Source of the DNA: G963665495 sp963667575
GTDB taxonomy: Bacteria > Desulfobacterota > Desulfovibrionia > Desulfovibrionales > Desulfovibrionaceae
Direction: 5' to 3'
Assembly: GCA_963667575.2 (NCBI GenBank)
Contig: CAXXHY010000017.1
Coordinates: 10,101-74,100 of the forward strand
DNA length: 64,000 nucleotides
Position numbers and translations under genes: made by a program. Under the pieces are notes generated by a model that saw nothing but the letters and a program-made list of their open reading frames with translations, ran no database searches and had not been told where the DNA came from. This document shows, piece by piece, positions 35,003 to 44,021 of this stretch (position 1 is its first letter; each line of letters opens with the position of its first letter).

Positions 35003-36150
35003 CCCTGGAAGACGGGCTCGTACTGCCCTGCCGCTCGTTCACCGGCCCCGGTGAGACCAGCGGTGAGGTCATATTCAATACCGGCATGACCGGTTACCAG
35101 GAAGTGTTGACTGACCCGTCCTACACCGGGCAGCTTGTGACCATGACGTACCCGCATGTGGGCAACTATGGCATCAATCTCGATGATGTTGAATCCAACC
35201 GGATCTGCGTTGCCGGTTTTCTGGTCAAGGAATGTTGCAAAACGCCCTCCAACTGGCGTTCGCACGAATCCCTGCCCGACTACCTCAAACGCAACAAGGT
35301 TGTCGGCGTGGAAGGCGTGGATACGCGGCTTCTGACCCGTCACCTGCGGATTCACGGCGCCAAGCGCGGCGTCATCTCCACCCTGGAGCTGGATCCTGCC
35401 AAGCTGGTGGAAAAAGCCAAAGCCATCCCCACCATGGAAGGACTCAACCTGGCTGCCCAGGTCACTCCCGAAAAGCCCTACATCTGGAACGGCAAGGAAA
35501 TCCAGCCGGCCAGACTCAATGCCGACGGAAGCTACGACTGGCCCGGATGCGGCCCCCGGCTCGTTGTTTTCGACTACGGCGTCAAATGGAATATTTTGCG
35601 GATGCTGACCACCCTGGGCATGGACCTGCTCATGGTGCCCGCCTCCTATACGAAACAGCAGGTGGACAAACTGTCCCCCGATGCCGTGTTTCTCTCCTCC
35701 GGCCCTGGCGACCCTGCCACCCTGGGGGACTCCATCCAGACCATTGCCCAGCTTGCGGACAATTATCCTCTGGCAGGCATCTGCCTTGGCCACCAGCTTC
35801 TGGGCCACGCTCTGGGCGGAAAGACCTACAAGCTCAAATTCGGCCACCACGGCTGCAACCACCCCGTCAAGGAAATCGACTCCGGACGCATTGAAATCTC
35901 TTCGCAAAACCATGGTTTTTGTGTAGACATGGAAGGAGTCGAAAACATCCGTATGACGCATGTGAATCTGAACGACAACACGCTTGAAGGTTTCGTACAT
36001 ACTTCCAAGCCGCTCATGGCCATTCAGTTCCACCCGGAAGCCTGTCCCGGCCCCCATGACAGTCGTTCCTTTTTCGGCCGTTTCGCAAGAATGGTGCAAA
36101 ACGCCACCGGCAAACAATGCGCCGGAATTGCTTCTTCCGACGCCTGCTGA
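34987..36150 (+). CDS. carA: Carbamoyl-phosphate synthase small (glutaminase) subunit
   Basis: A 387-aa protein. The N-terminal domain begins AILALEDGLVLPCRSFTGPGETSGEVIFNTGMTGYQEVLTDPSY. The C-terminal class I glutaminase domain has the nucleophile in AGICLGHQLLG and the His/Glu pair in FHPEACPGPHDS. It releases ammonia from glutamine for the CarB subunit, which is not encoded nearby. AAGGGAGAATCAG precedes the ATG inside kdsB. Confidence 0.96.
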   Translation: MQAILALEDGLVLPCRSFTGPGETSGEVIFNTGMTGYQEVLTDPSYTGQLVTMTYPHVGNYGINLDDVESNRICVAGFLVKECCKTPSNWRSHESLPDYLKRNKVVGVEGVDTRLLTRHLRIHGAKRGVISTLELDPAKLVEKAKAIPTMEGLNLAAQVTPEKPYIWNGKEIQPARLNADGSYDWPGCGPRLVVFDYGVKWNILRMLTTLGMDLLMVPASYTKQQVDKLSPDAVFLSSGPGDPATLGDSIQTIAQLADNYPLAGICLGHQLLGHALGGKTYKLKFGHHGCNHPVKEIDSGRIEISSQNHGFCVDMEGVENIRMTHVNLNDNTLEGFVHTSKPLMAIQFHPEACPGPHDSRSFFGRFARMVQNATGKQCAGIASSDAC

Positions 36151-36172
36151 GCTTTTCTATCGTAACGCAGAT

Positions 36173-36199
36173 GAGCCTCTGGCCCAAAGCCAGAGGCTC
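36173..36199 (+). terminator. Hairpin between carA and the TPR gene
   Basis: A perfect 10-bp stem, GAGCCTCTGG / CCAGAGGCTC, with a seven-base loop. There is no long T run, so termination may be partial. Confidence 0.6.
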
Positions 36200-36219
36200 T
36201 TACCAACAAAGGATGCAAC

Positions 36220-37020
36220 ATGTCCCAGCAGCTCACCAAAGCGCGCAGCCAGATAGTCCAGGTAAAATCTTTTCTGAAGCAGGATAAATTTTTCCCCGCA
36301 GCCAATGCGCTCTTTGAAGCTGTTTCGGCGATTTTGCGCAATCCGCTCATGAAACAGGAACGGGAAGAATTCGAACGCCTCATCGAAGAAGCCGTCTATA
36401 ATCTCGACGGCAATGCCGAATTTCGCAAGCAGGTCCCCCTCAAGCTGGAGTACAAACCCGGCAATGAAAAAGATCTGCTCATGGTACTGCAGGAATGTTT
36501 GAATTCTTTGCAAAATACAGCTGTTGCCGAAGCCAAGATCCAACTCGAAGAGCTGGAGAAAAAGAAAAAATCCGGCCTTGAAAAGGGTCAGGTACAACTC
36601 GACAACAACGAAACCGACGATGCGCGTGAAACCTTCCGGGCTCTGGTTGCAGAATTCAGTGACGATCCGGACCTCAAGGCCGACATCGGCGATCGTTTTC
36701 TCAAGGCCGGCCTGTACGAAGACGCCTTCGCCTACCTTTCCGAAGCACTGAAGGACAAACCCGAATCCCTGTATCTGTACAACAGGATCGCCATTTCCCT
36801 ACGCAAGCTGCAGAAGTTCGAAACTGCCGAACAATACTACATGAAAGCGCTTGAGCATATCAAAGAAGACCCCCATCTCTGTTTCAACATTGGTCGCCTG
36901 TACGTGGACTGGAAGAAATGGGACAAGGTCGTCGAATGGGCCACCAAAGCCGTAAATTTCGATCCGGCTTTTGAAGAGGCCCAGAAAATGCTGAGATTTG
37001 CGCAGAAAAAACTCAAATAG
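36220..37020 (+). CDS. TPR-repeat protein of unknown function
   Basis: A 266-aa soluble, highly helical protein. The N-terminal ~115 residues are a charged helical region ending in a Lys/Glu-rich coiled coil (EELEKKKKSGLEKG). From about 125 there are four TPR-like units, e.g. GQVQLDNNETDDARETFRAL, ADIGDRFLKAGLYEDAFAYL and YNRIAISLRKLQKFETAEQYY. It is probably a scaffold for protein contacts. It is followed 12 bases later by the NadB-like flavoprotein gene, so the two are likely co-expressed. Confidence 0.8.
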   Translation: MSQQLTKARSQIVQVKSFLKQDKFFPAANALFEAVSAILRNPLMKQEREEFERLIEEAVYNLDGNAEFRKQVPLKLEYKPGNEKDLLMVLQECLNSLQNTAVAEAKIQLEELEKKKKSGLEKGQVQLDNNETDDARETFRALVAEFSDDPDLKADIGDRFLKAGLYEDAFAYLSEALKDKPESLYLYNRIAISLRKLQKFETAEQYYMKALEHIKEDPHLCFNIGRLYVDWKKWDKVVEWATKAVNFDPAFEEAQKMLRFAQKKLK

Positions 37021-37031
37021 ACGCAGGGGCC

Positions 37032-38492
37032 ATGAGCACGGATAGCAGCAACGACGTACGCGTGGACATTCTCATACTGGGCGCGGGACTGGCTGGGTTG
37101 CGCGCAGCCATTGCCGCAAAGTCCATCGAACGAAACCTGAAGGTCCTTGTTGTCACTCCCAAGGACAAACCTTCAGGCTCTTCTTTTGCCAATCGCAACC
37201 AGGCATTGGGAATGCAGGTTCTGCTCACAGCAGAAGAATGCGGCCAGTTTGTCAGCCGCGTTCACGGCGTTGCCCCTCCCGGCAATGTCAATCCCAAGCT
37301 GACCCAGACGCTTGCGGTGGAAAGCGCAGCCCGCTTCGAGGATATCCTCAGGCTTGGTATTGCTCCCCAATCCACCTTGAACAAGCTGACCCGGGTTCCG
37401 GGCTGTTTTTTTCCAGAGCTGCCCTCGGCTGCCATTTTTTCCGATCTGCCCGCCCTTTTCCAGGCCATGCTCGAGTCGCTCCATGCCCTGGGAGGCGGTT
37501 TCATTTCAGGCTGGGAAGCTGTTGACCTTCTCACTGACGCGGACTTTTCCGAACCCAATGTCCGTGGTGCGCTGCTGCGCAACAAGGAGGGCGAACTCGC
37601 CCGCATCCGGGCCAAATCCGTCATTCTTGCCACCGGGGGTCCGGCTTCGCTGTTTTTTCGCGATGTTTCCGGTCCGGCCAGCAGCGGCTATTCCTACGGT
37701 CTTCTGGATGCGGCCGGCGCCCAATGCGACAATCTGCCCTTTCTTCAGTTCATGTGGTACAAGGTGCAGAAAAACGAATTTTTCCAGCCAGCACAGCTTG
37801 CTCTGAAAAATGCCCGTATCCGCCTGATGAACGGTTCTGAAATCGCACTCCCTCACGCCTATCAGGACATGGCCGAGATGCGCCATACCCATTGTCCCGC
37901 TTCCTACAGTCTGCACGACACCGACCTCGACCTTTTCCTGGCCCGCCAGCTGGATGCCGACGGATCAGTGGCTGTGACCCTTGACGGCACCAACTGGACC
38001 CGCATCGCTCCCATGGCTCATGCCGGCAATGGCGGCGCCGTAATCGACGAACATGGTCTGACCAGCGTCAACGGCCTGTATGCCTGCGGCGAATGCATTA
38101 CGGGAATGCACGGAGCCAACCGCATCGGCGGAGCCATGATGCTCGCCACGCAGGTTTTCGGCGCACGGGCAGGACATGGTGCGGCAGTGCACGCTCTGAA
38201 GGCGGACTCCTCTGAAAATCTGCGCGAGACCATGCCTCCCGAGTCCGGCAAAAACGCCAACGGACATCCCAAACCTCTGGGCTGGCTCGAACGCCGTATG
38301 CAGCAACTGGCTCTTTTTGCCGGGGCCCTGGCCAAGGATAATGAGCTGCAGACATTCGCCTCCGAAATCAGCGAACAAATTCCTTTGCTCGCGGACCTGG
38401 GCGAACGCATGCGGCACAAATCAGCACTGGTCATCATCAACCAGATTCTGCAGAACAGGGCACAGGCCGAATCCCCCAGCACCATTCAATAA
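37032..38492 (+). CDS. FAD-dependent oxidoreductase of the fumarate reductase/L-aspartate oxidase superfamily
   Basis: A 486-aa flavoprotein. The ADP-binding fold is VDILILGAGLAGLRAAIAAK, followed by an FRD-type flavin segment (SSFANRNQALGMQV). VILATGGPASLFF is the second FAD region, and GLYACGECITGMHGANRIGGAMMLATQVFGARAG the third. GMHGANRIGG corresponds to the catalytic-region motif of L-aspartate oxidases and fumarate reductase flavoproteins. The usual HPT segment of NadB (with its His) appears altered here (LPFLQFMWYKV), so it may not be a genuine NadB. Substrate unknown; cytoplasmic (no signal peptide). Confidence 0.75.
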   Translation: MSTDSSNDVRVDILILGAGLAGLRAAIAAKSIERNLKVLVVTPKDKPSGSSFANRNQALGMQVLLTAEECGQFVSRVHGVAPPGNVNPKLTQTLAVESAARFEDILRLGIAPQSTLNKLTRVPGCFFPELPSAAIFSDLPALFQAMLESLHALGGGFISGWEAVDLLTDADFSEPNVRGALLRNKEGELARIRAKSVILATGGPASLFFRDVSGPASSGYSYGLLDAAGAQCDNLPFLQFMWYKVQKNEFFQPAQLALKNARIRLMNGSEIALPHAYQDMAEMRHTHCPASYSLHDTDLDLFLARQLDADGSVAVTLDGTNWTRIAPMAHAGNGGAVIDEHGLTSVNGLYACGECITGMHGANRIGGAMMLATQVFGARAGHGAAVHALKADSSENLRETMPPESGKNANGHPKPLGWLERRMQQLALFAGALAKDNELQTFASEISEQIPLLADLGERMRHKSALVIINQILQNRAQAESPSTIQ

Positions 38493-38499
38493 GGGTCCA

Positions 38500-39520
38500 A
38501 TGCCTCCTTCTGTTTCTGTTTTGCTCCCCGTATACAATGCCGAGCATACGCTGCAGGCCACTCTCGACAGCCTTCTGAGTCAGACTCTGGATGACTTCGA
38601 AATTCTGGCTGTGGACGACGGCTCCTCTGACGCCACTGCGGACATCCTTGCAGCCAACGCCGTGGCTGACCCACGCGTTCGTCCTCTGATACGTCCGCAT
38701 GAGGGGCTGGTTCCGGTTCTGAATCATGGGCTTGAGCACGCACGGGGCCGCTATGTTGCCCGCATGGACGGCGACGACATCTGCATGCCGCAGCGTCTGC
38801 AGGCACAATGCGCGTTCCTCGATGATGCGCCTCAGATAGGTCTGGTGGGGTGCTGCGTGGATTTCGGTGGAGACCGCAGCGCTTGCGCGGGCTATGCGGA
38901 TTATGTGGACTGGACCAACACCCTGCTTACGCCGGAACAGATATCCCTGGAGTGTTTTCGCGAATCCCCTTTTGCCCATCCGTCGGTGATGTTTCGGCGG
39001 GAATTGCCGGAGCGATTCGGAGTCTATGGCAGAGGGGAATTTTCCTGAAGACTACGAACTCTGGCTCCGCTGGATGGACCAGGGCGTACGTATGGCGAAG
39101 ATCGATCAAAAGCTGCTTGTCTGGAACGATCCCCCAGGCAGGCTTTCACGCACCAATCCCCGCTACGGGCATGGACAACTTCTACGCGGTCAAAGCCCGC
39201 TATCTGGCTCGCTGGCTCGCCCGAAACAACCCGTTTCACCCGGAAGTCTATGTCATCGGCGCCGGGCGCCCTACGCGAAAACGCGCCGAAACTGCTCCTG
39301 GAGCACGGTGTTGAGATTCGGGCCTGGGTGGACATCGACCCCAAAAAAATCGGTCAGTGCTACGACGGACGGCCGGTTATTCCCCGTGCCGATCTTCCTG
39401 GTCCGGATAACTGCTTTGTGCTCTCCTATGTAGGATCAAGAGGCGCAGCAGCCATCATCCGCAACTTTCTCGAAGATAACGGCTACAGCATGGGGCCGCA
39501 ATTTTCTGCTCGCCGCCTGA
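38500..39520 (+). CDS. GT2 glycosyltransferase with C-terminal sugar-nucleotide-binding-like region (several frameshifts)
   Basis: The first frame reads PPSVSVLLPVYNAEHTLQATLDSLLSQTLDDFEILAVDDGSSD and a DxD-type RMDGDDICMP, a clear family 2 glycosyltransferase. The sequence then changes frame near 39035 (...EDYELWLRWMDQGVRMAKIDQ), 39165 (GMDNFYAVKARYLARWL), 39270 (ENAPKLLLEHGVEIRAWVDIDP) and 39495. It would end GRNFLLAA at 39520, about 340 aa. The last ~95 residues (VYVIGAG...RAWVDIDPKKIGQCYDGRPVI) resemble a small Rossmann-like domain. Either the read is error-rich here or the gene is decaying; the former is favoured because essential genes nearby show the same defect. Confidence 0.65.
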
Positions 39521-39660
39521 GAGACGAACGCAGACAGAAACCGCAGACCTGTTGCAGAAACACTCCGACAACGTGAGACTCCAGACTCGTTGCTCCATAA
39601 AACACTCCGGCCTTTTCCACCGGAGTTCCGACACAACGCAATCCAGAGATCCGGATTTGA

Positions 39661-39973
39661 TCAGGTCAGTGAAACTACCGAATTTTCACAATTTCCCGCA
39701 GGATTGAACTGGTAGCGGTCCGCATCCCAGTCATTGACCCAGGTTTCACCGTCGATAAGGTAGCGGAACTGGTAGTCCTTGCCTGTTTCAAGATCAAGCG
39801 TCGCAACAAAGGATCCATCCTTGTTTTTTTTTCATTTTTTGGGATCCCGGTTGCCATTCATTGAAATCACCCAGCAATTCCACTTTTGTTGCGCTACCCA
39901 CAACTTCCTTGGAGACCTTGAAATTCACTTTGCATATCGGTTTGTTTTTCAGAAAACGCTTGGTGAGCGACAT
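39661..39973 (-). CDS. Isoamylase-early-set (CBM48/glycogen-binding-like) single-domain protein (one frameshift)
   Basis: About 103 aa. VNFKVSKEVVGSATKVELLGDFNEWQPGS is followed, after a one-base shift in a run of nine T (39824-39832), by ATLDLETGKDYQFRYLIDGETWVNDWDADRYQFNPAGNCENSVVSL. This is the Ig-like early-set fold of glycogen-branching enzymes, GlgB and AMPK-beta, including the sugar-facing WNDW-type aromatics. No enzyme domain is attached. It may target glycogen or be a stand-alone regulator. ATG 39973 has AAGAGAGGTCG upstream. Confidence 0.7.
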
Positions 39974-40214
39974 TTTCGACCTCTCTTGTAAGAAAAACGA
40001 TACTGTTTGCTTCTATCTACCTTTTTAATTTTATTCTAAATCATGATGTCCTGATTATGTCAATATGCCATGCTGACTGACATTGACTCATTTATGTTAA
40101 GATAAAGCTGTTTTTTAAACACCCGGTTACGAATGTGCGTATTTTCGTGACAGAGCACTCGCCGCTAAAGTATAATTCCGACCTAACATACGGATTGAAG
40201 TCCGGTTCCCCTTT

Positions 40215-41467
40215 CTAGGATGCGGAATTCAGCAAATCAAAGAACTCCTTCTCATATTGTGCTACCAGATCGTTTGAAACAGCTGTTTTTTACGGCTTGC
40301 CGCCGTACCTGATCAACATCTTCCGGAGATAGTGCCTCCAGAATGACTTGCCGGGCTTCTTTTTCCTGCGGCTGCGTAAAGCACAATGATTTTTTCCAGA
40401 TCAAATTGCGGTACCACTTTCCGTACGCTGGATATCTTTTCGCCAACAATGTCATCGATCACTTTCCATCGATCGGATTTCAAACGGACTGTCGCGGGCT
40501 GAAAATGGGATGGATCAAAAGTCTGCAGCCATTCCATGACTTCGTTTTTAGGGAAAAAAATCAATCGTTCTGGAATGATTCCCTTGGACAACATCTGGTA
40601 GATGCTATCCGTATCGACATTCGCCTTTGATGCCAGTTCATGGATATCCATGGTCGACAATCCCCTTGTCCGCAGTTCGTCGTCCGTAGTGAGCATTTCA
40701 TTGCGCAAGGTTCGTGCCGCCTCAATAAACCTGTCCTTGTCCATGATGATCAAAATGCGATCTTTACCATACGCGCGCTGTGCATTCTCCTGAATGCTGT
40801 CATCTCTTTGTTGAGCATGCGGCTTCATTTCACGCATTTGGATCAGATTCACTTTCTGAAGCTTTTCAAGCACAGTGTCGATTTCCATCTGCGTTACCAG
40901 CAGAATATCCCTTACGGCCTTTACAAACTCCGAATAACGGGTTGCGCATTGTTTGCTCCCCTTGCCGCTTCCTGCCGGGGCAGGGACCTTGGTTTGAACA
41001 CACAGCAATTCGAGTATTTTGCAAATGGAGATGAACGGATCCTCTGTGCTTTGAGCTTGCAGCATACCGGACAAGGTGACGATCTGTTCCGCCATGTGCC
41101 GCACCATGCGTTGCACCGGCGCCGGACATTTCAGCAGCATGGATTGCAGCAGATTCTTGTCAAAGGGGATCAGCTGGCATTGATCCAGAGCTTCAGCGGT
41201 TGCGAAAAACGGATCACCGGAAAGCAGTGGCAGGACGCCGAAAATCTGACCGGGCAGGACTCTGGCGACCTCGACCTGCCGATTGTTGATGTCTTTGCTG
41301 AGGAGTACGGTACCTTTCTTGACCATGTAGGCGCGCGTATTGACCTGCCCCTCTTTGAGGATCAGCTGGCCTTTTTCCACGATTTTTATATTGCCCGGAC
41401 TCAGTTTTACCCATGTGATACTTTTTTTGGCTTCATTATACACAAAAACGCCGCCCATCTCAAACAC
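40215..41467 (-). CDS. Cyclic-nucleotide-binding-domain regulator with extended C-terminal region (two frameshifts)
   Basis: About 415 aa. Residues ~15-130 form a CRP/FNR-type cNMP-binding beta-barrel (GQLILKEGQVNTRAYMVKKGTVLLSK ... VARVLPGQIFGVLPLLSGDPFFATAEA). A helical segment and a short HTH-like domain follow (about 140-215). The remainder contains a second small HTH-like part (LSTMDIHELASKANVDTDSIYQMLSKGIIP), a middle helical region and, after shifts near 40370 and 40290, EARQVILEALSPEDVDQVRRQAV and ...NDLVAQYEKEFFDLLNSAS. The stop is at 40215. The open frame ends early at 40313 without the shifts. The start is GTG 41467 or ATG 41458. A sensor or regulator role is inferred; ligand unknown. 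Confidence 0.7.
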
Positions 41468-41535
41468 TTAGGTTAGAAACAGGCGGCGTATGCGGTTTTT
41501 ACTGAGCCGCGGTGGTCAGGCCGTCAGAGGTTCGC

Positions 41536-43098
41536 TTATTTGGCGTATCCCACTGCCCGACGTTCGCGTATGACCGTAACCCGGATTTGGCCGGGATAAG
41601 TCAGATTGTTTTCCACTTTTTCGGCGATATCCTTGCAAAGCAAGTAGGTGCGGTCGTCGTCCACGTTGTCGGAATTGACCATGACGCGGATTTCACGACC
41701 CGCCTGGATGGCGTAGGCTTTGGAAACTCCGTCAAAGTCCGTGGCGATGGATTCCAGCTCCTCCAGACGTTTGACGTAGTTCTCGAGCAATTCCTTACGC
41801 GCACCCGGACGCGCCCCCGGAAAGGCTGTCCGCGGCCTGTACCAGCACAGCCAGTACGGAGGTGGGCGGAATATCCTCATGGTGGGCGCCGATGGCGTGG
41901 ATGATTTCCTTGTTCTCGTTGTACTTCTTGGCCAGATCCGCACCGATGACGGCATGCGGACCTTCCACTTCGTGGTCCACGGCCTTGCCGATGTCATGCA
42001 GCAAGCCGGCGCGTTTGGCTTTTTTCACGTCCAGATCCAGCTCACTGGCCATGGACGCCGCACAAGGACGCCACTTCGATGGAATGCTGCAACACGTTCT
42101 GCGAGAAACTCGTACGGTATTGCAGCTGACCAAGCAGTCTGATCAATTCCGGATGAATGCCGTGCACGCCCACATCGAAAGTGGCCTGCTCGCCGATTTC
42201 CCGGAGTTTGACGTCCAGCTCCTGCTCGACTTTGTGCACGATGTCTTCAATCCGCGCAGGATGTATACGGCCGTCGCTGATAAGGCGCTCGAGGGCCAGT
42301 TTTGCCACCTGCCTGCGCAACGGATTATAAGCAGAGAGAATCACGGTCTCCGGCGTATCGTCGATGATCAGATCGACACCGGTCGCCGCTTCGATTGCCC
42401 TGATATTACGACCTTCACGACCGATGATCCGGCCTTTCATATCTTCACTGGGCAAGTTTACAGTGGTTACAGTTTGTTCGGCCACAAAATCGCCGGAATA
42501 GCGCTGAATTGCCGTTGCCAGGATTTTCTGCGCTTTTTTGGCAGCAGTCTCCTTGGCCTCCGTCTCGATCTGACGGATCATCTTCGCGGCTTCATAGCGC
42601 GTACGGGATTCAATTTCAGTCAAAAGGCGTTCTTTGGCTTCTTCGACGGTCAAACCGCTGATTTCCTGCAGCTTCAAAGCCTGCTCGTCAATCATGCGTT
42701 CCAGCTGCTCTTTCTTGTCTTCCAGCTGTCTTTCTCTGTGCGTCAGATTTTTTTCCAACGCCAGCACATCGCTTTCTTTCTGGGCAACCTTTTCCAACCG
42801 GGTCTTCAAGACGTTCTTCTTTGTCCAAAAGCTTGGACTCGCGCTTTTTTATCTCGCGCTCTCTGTCCTTGCACTCCTGCTCAAACTCTTTCTTGTTCTT
42901 GAAGACTTCATCTTGTCCCTGCAACAGGACTTCTTTCTTTTGCGCCTGAGCCTCTTTACGAGCCTCTTCGATTATCCGATCAGCCAAAGCCTTTGCATCC
43001 TGCTCACGCTTCTCCATTACGCGCTTGTGGCCGTAAAAACCGGCCACCGAGCCAATTGCAAGGCTACCTATGACATAGAGAATCAGCCCCAGATCCAT
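41536..43098 (-). CDS. rny: Ribonuclease Y (at least three frameshifts)
   Basis: A membrane-anchored endoribonuclease that starts mRNA decay. From ATG 43098 (GAGGAGTG upstream): an N-terminal membrane helix (LGLILYVIGSLAIGSVAGFYG) and a long Glu/Lys coiled coil. Then comes the KH domain (GRIIGREGRNIRAIEAATGVDLIIDDTPE), the HD domain (LLHDIGKAVDHE) and the C-terminal end IRVTVIRERRAVGYAK. The parts lie in different frames with switches near 42790, 42060 and 41825. The total length, about 520 aa, is normal for the family. Confidence 0.92.
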
Positions 43099-43237
43099 GT
43101 CACACTCCTCTATATCCATACCCTGTGAGTCGCTTATTCCCCCGGCAGGGTCCCGGAAGGAAATACGTAAAGAGGGAAATACTGCAGAAATGCACTGATG
43201 GGCTTGATGCTTAACGGAATGTTATGCGTCGAGTTGA

Positions 43238-43280
43238 GAGCATTGCTGGCTGTTAATTCGCCAGCACGCTCTTTTTTGTA
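43238..43280 (+). terminator. Hairpin next to the 6S RNA gene
   Basis: GAGCATTGCTGGC pairs with GCCAGCACGCTC with one bulge, followed on the plus strand by TTTTTT. On the minus strand it is the first strong hairpin after the 6S RNA 3' end but lacks a T run there. Confidence 0.5.
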
Positions 43281-43287
43281 ATAATCC

Positions 43288-43470
43288 CCGGTGATCCGTG
43301 TCGTTCACTTTTTTTGAACCATGCTTGCATGGCGGGCGCCTAAGAACGACCATCAGGCTCCCCTAGACGGGTCTGCTCACAGGTCATTACGTTCAGCCCC
43401 CTGTTTTTTGATCATTGGCTCAAAAAACAGTTAAACAATCACGAGAACCCCAGGGAGGATTCTCTTCGTA
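43288..43470 (-). ncRNA. ssrS: 6S RNA candidate (regulator of RNA polymerase)
   Basis: A roughly 180-base non-coding interval between zapA and rny. On the minus strand the 5' part (AATCCTCCCTGGGGTTCTCGTGATTG) can pair with the 3' part (ACGACACGGATCACCGGGGATT). It encloses two long hairpins, including ACTGTTTTTTGA...TCAAAAAACAG and GCCATGCAAGCATGG, and a large unpaired middle. The GTGAACGACACGG run near the 3' end resembles the conserved 3' strand of bacterial 6S RNAs. A position directly downstream of zapA is the usual place for ssrS. The ends are approximate. Confidence 0.65.
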
Positions 43471-43480
43471 TCAAAACATC

Positions 43481-43748
43481 CTATACAGCATCTATCTTCG
43501 TCAGAAGCTGCTCAAGTCGGGATTCAATTTCCTCTAGCTTCTGATTGGACTGCAAAAGGTCGTCCGCAAGCCCCAGGGCCAGAAAGATAAGCAGTTTCTC
43601 TTTGCTAATCTGCTTTTCTCCAGAGCCGCCCAGACGCCGGAATTGTTCTTCTATCATTAATCGGGCGTCGTCAACTCGTTTCTGGTCCGCTTCAGCTTTG
43701 AACGCTAATCTCGAGTCCCAGAATATTCAGCTGAAAGCTTGTCGGCAT
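43481..43748 (-). CDS. zapA: Cell division protein ZapA (one frameshift)
   Basis: About 88 aa. MPTSFQLNILGLEISV is followed, after a one-base shift near 43700, by KAEADQKRVDDARLMIEEQFRRLG... and a coiled-coil end LEEIESRLEQLLTKIDAV. This is the ZapA fold: a short beta head that binds FtsZ, then a long helix. It promotes FtsZ filament bundling at the Z-ring. It starts 7 bases after the coiled-coil gene upstream and precedes the 6S RNA. Confidence 0.85.
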
Positions 43749-43754
43749 GCTATG

Positions 43755-43990
43755 CTAAGAGCTTTGCTCGGGTGCTTCTAATTTTTTCAACAGAGTGTCT
43801 ATGCGATCCACTACAGCGGACTTGTCCGCCTGTTCCTTTTCAAGCTGCTCTTTCAGCTGATCGTTTTTCCAATATCAGGGACTCCATCCCCGCTACTTCT
43901 TCTTGCAGACGATTCCTTTCCGATTTTCAAATCGGCAATTTCAGCCAACAAACCATCGATTTTGGCTTCAAGTCTGTCGAGTATTTCCAT
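43755..43990 (-). CDS. Short coiled-coil protein, ZapB-like (two frameshifts)
   Basis: About 78 aa. MEILDRLEAKIDGLLAEIADLK, then after shifts near 43930 and 43870 RNRLQEEVAGMESLILE, NDQLKEQLEKEQADKSAVVDRIDTLLKKLEAPEQSS. It is entirely heptad-repeat coiled coil and about the size of ZapB. Adjacency to zapA supports a division role, but coiled-coil proteins of this size are not diagnostic. Confidence 0.65.
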
Positions 43991-44021
43991 TTGATTATAA
44001 TAACTCCTAACTAAAAGAAAA

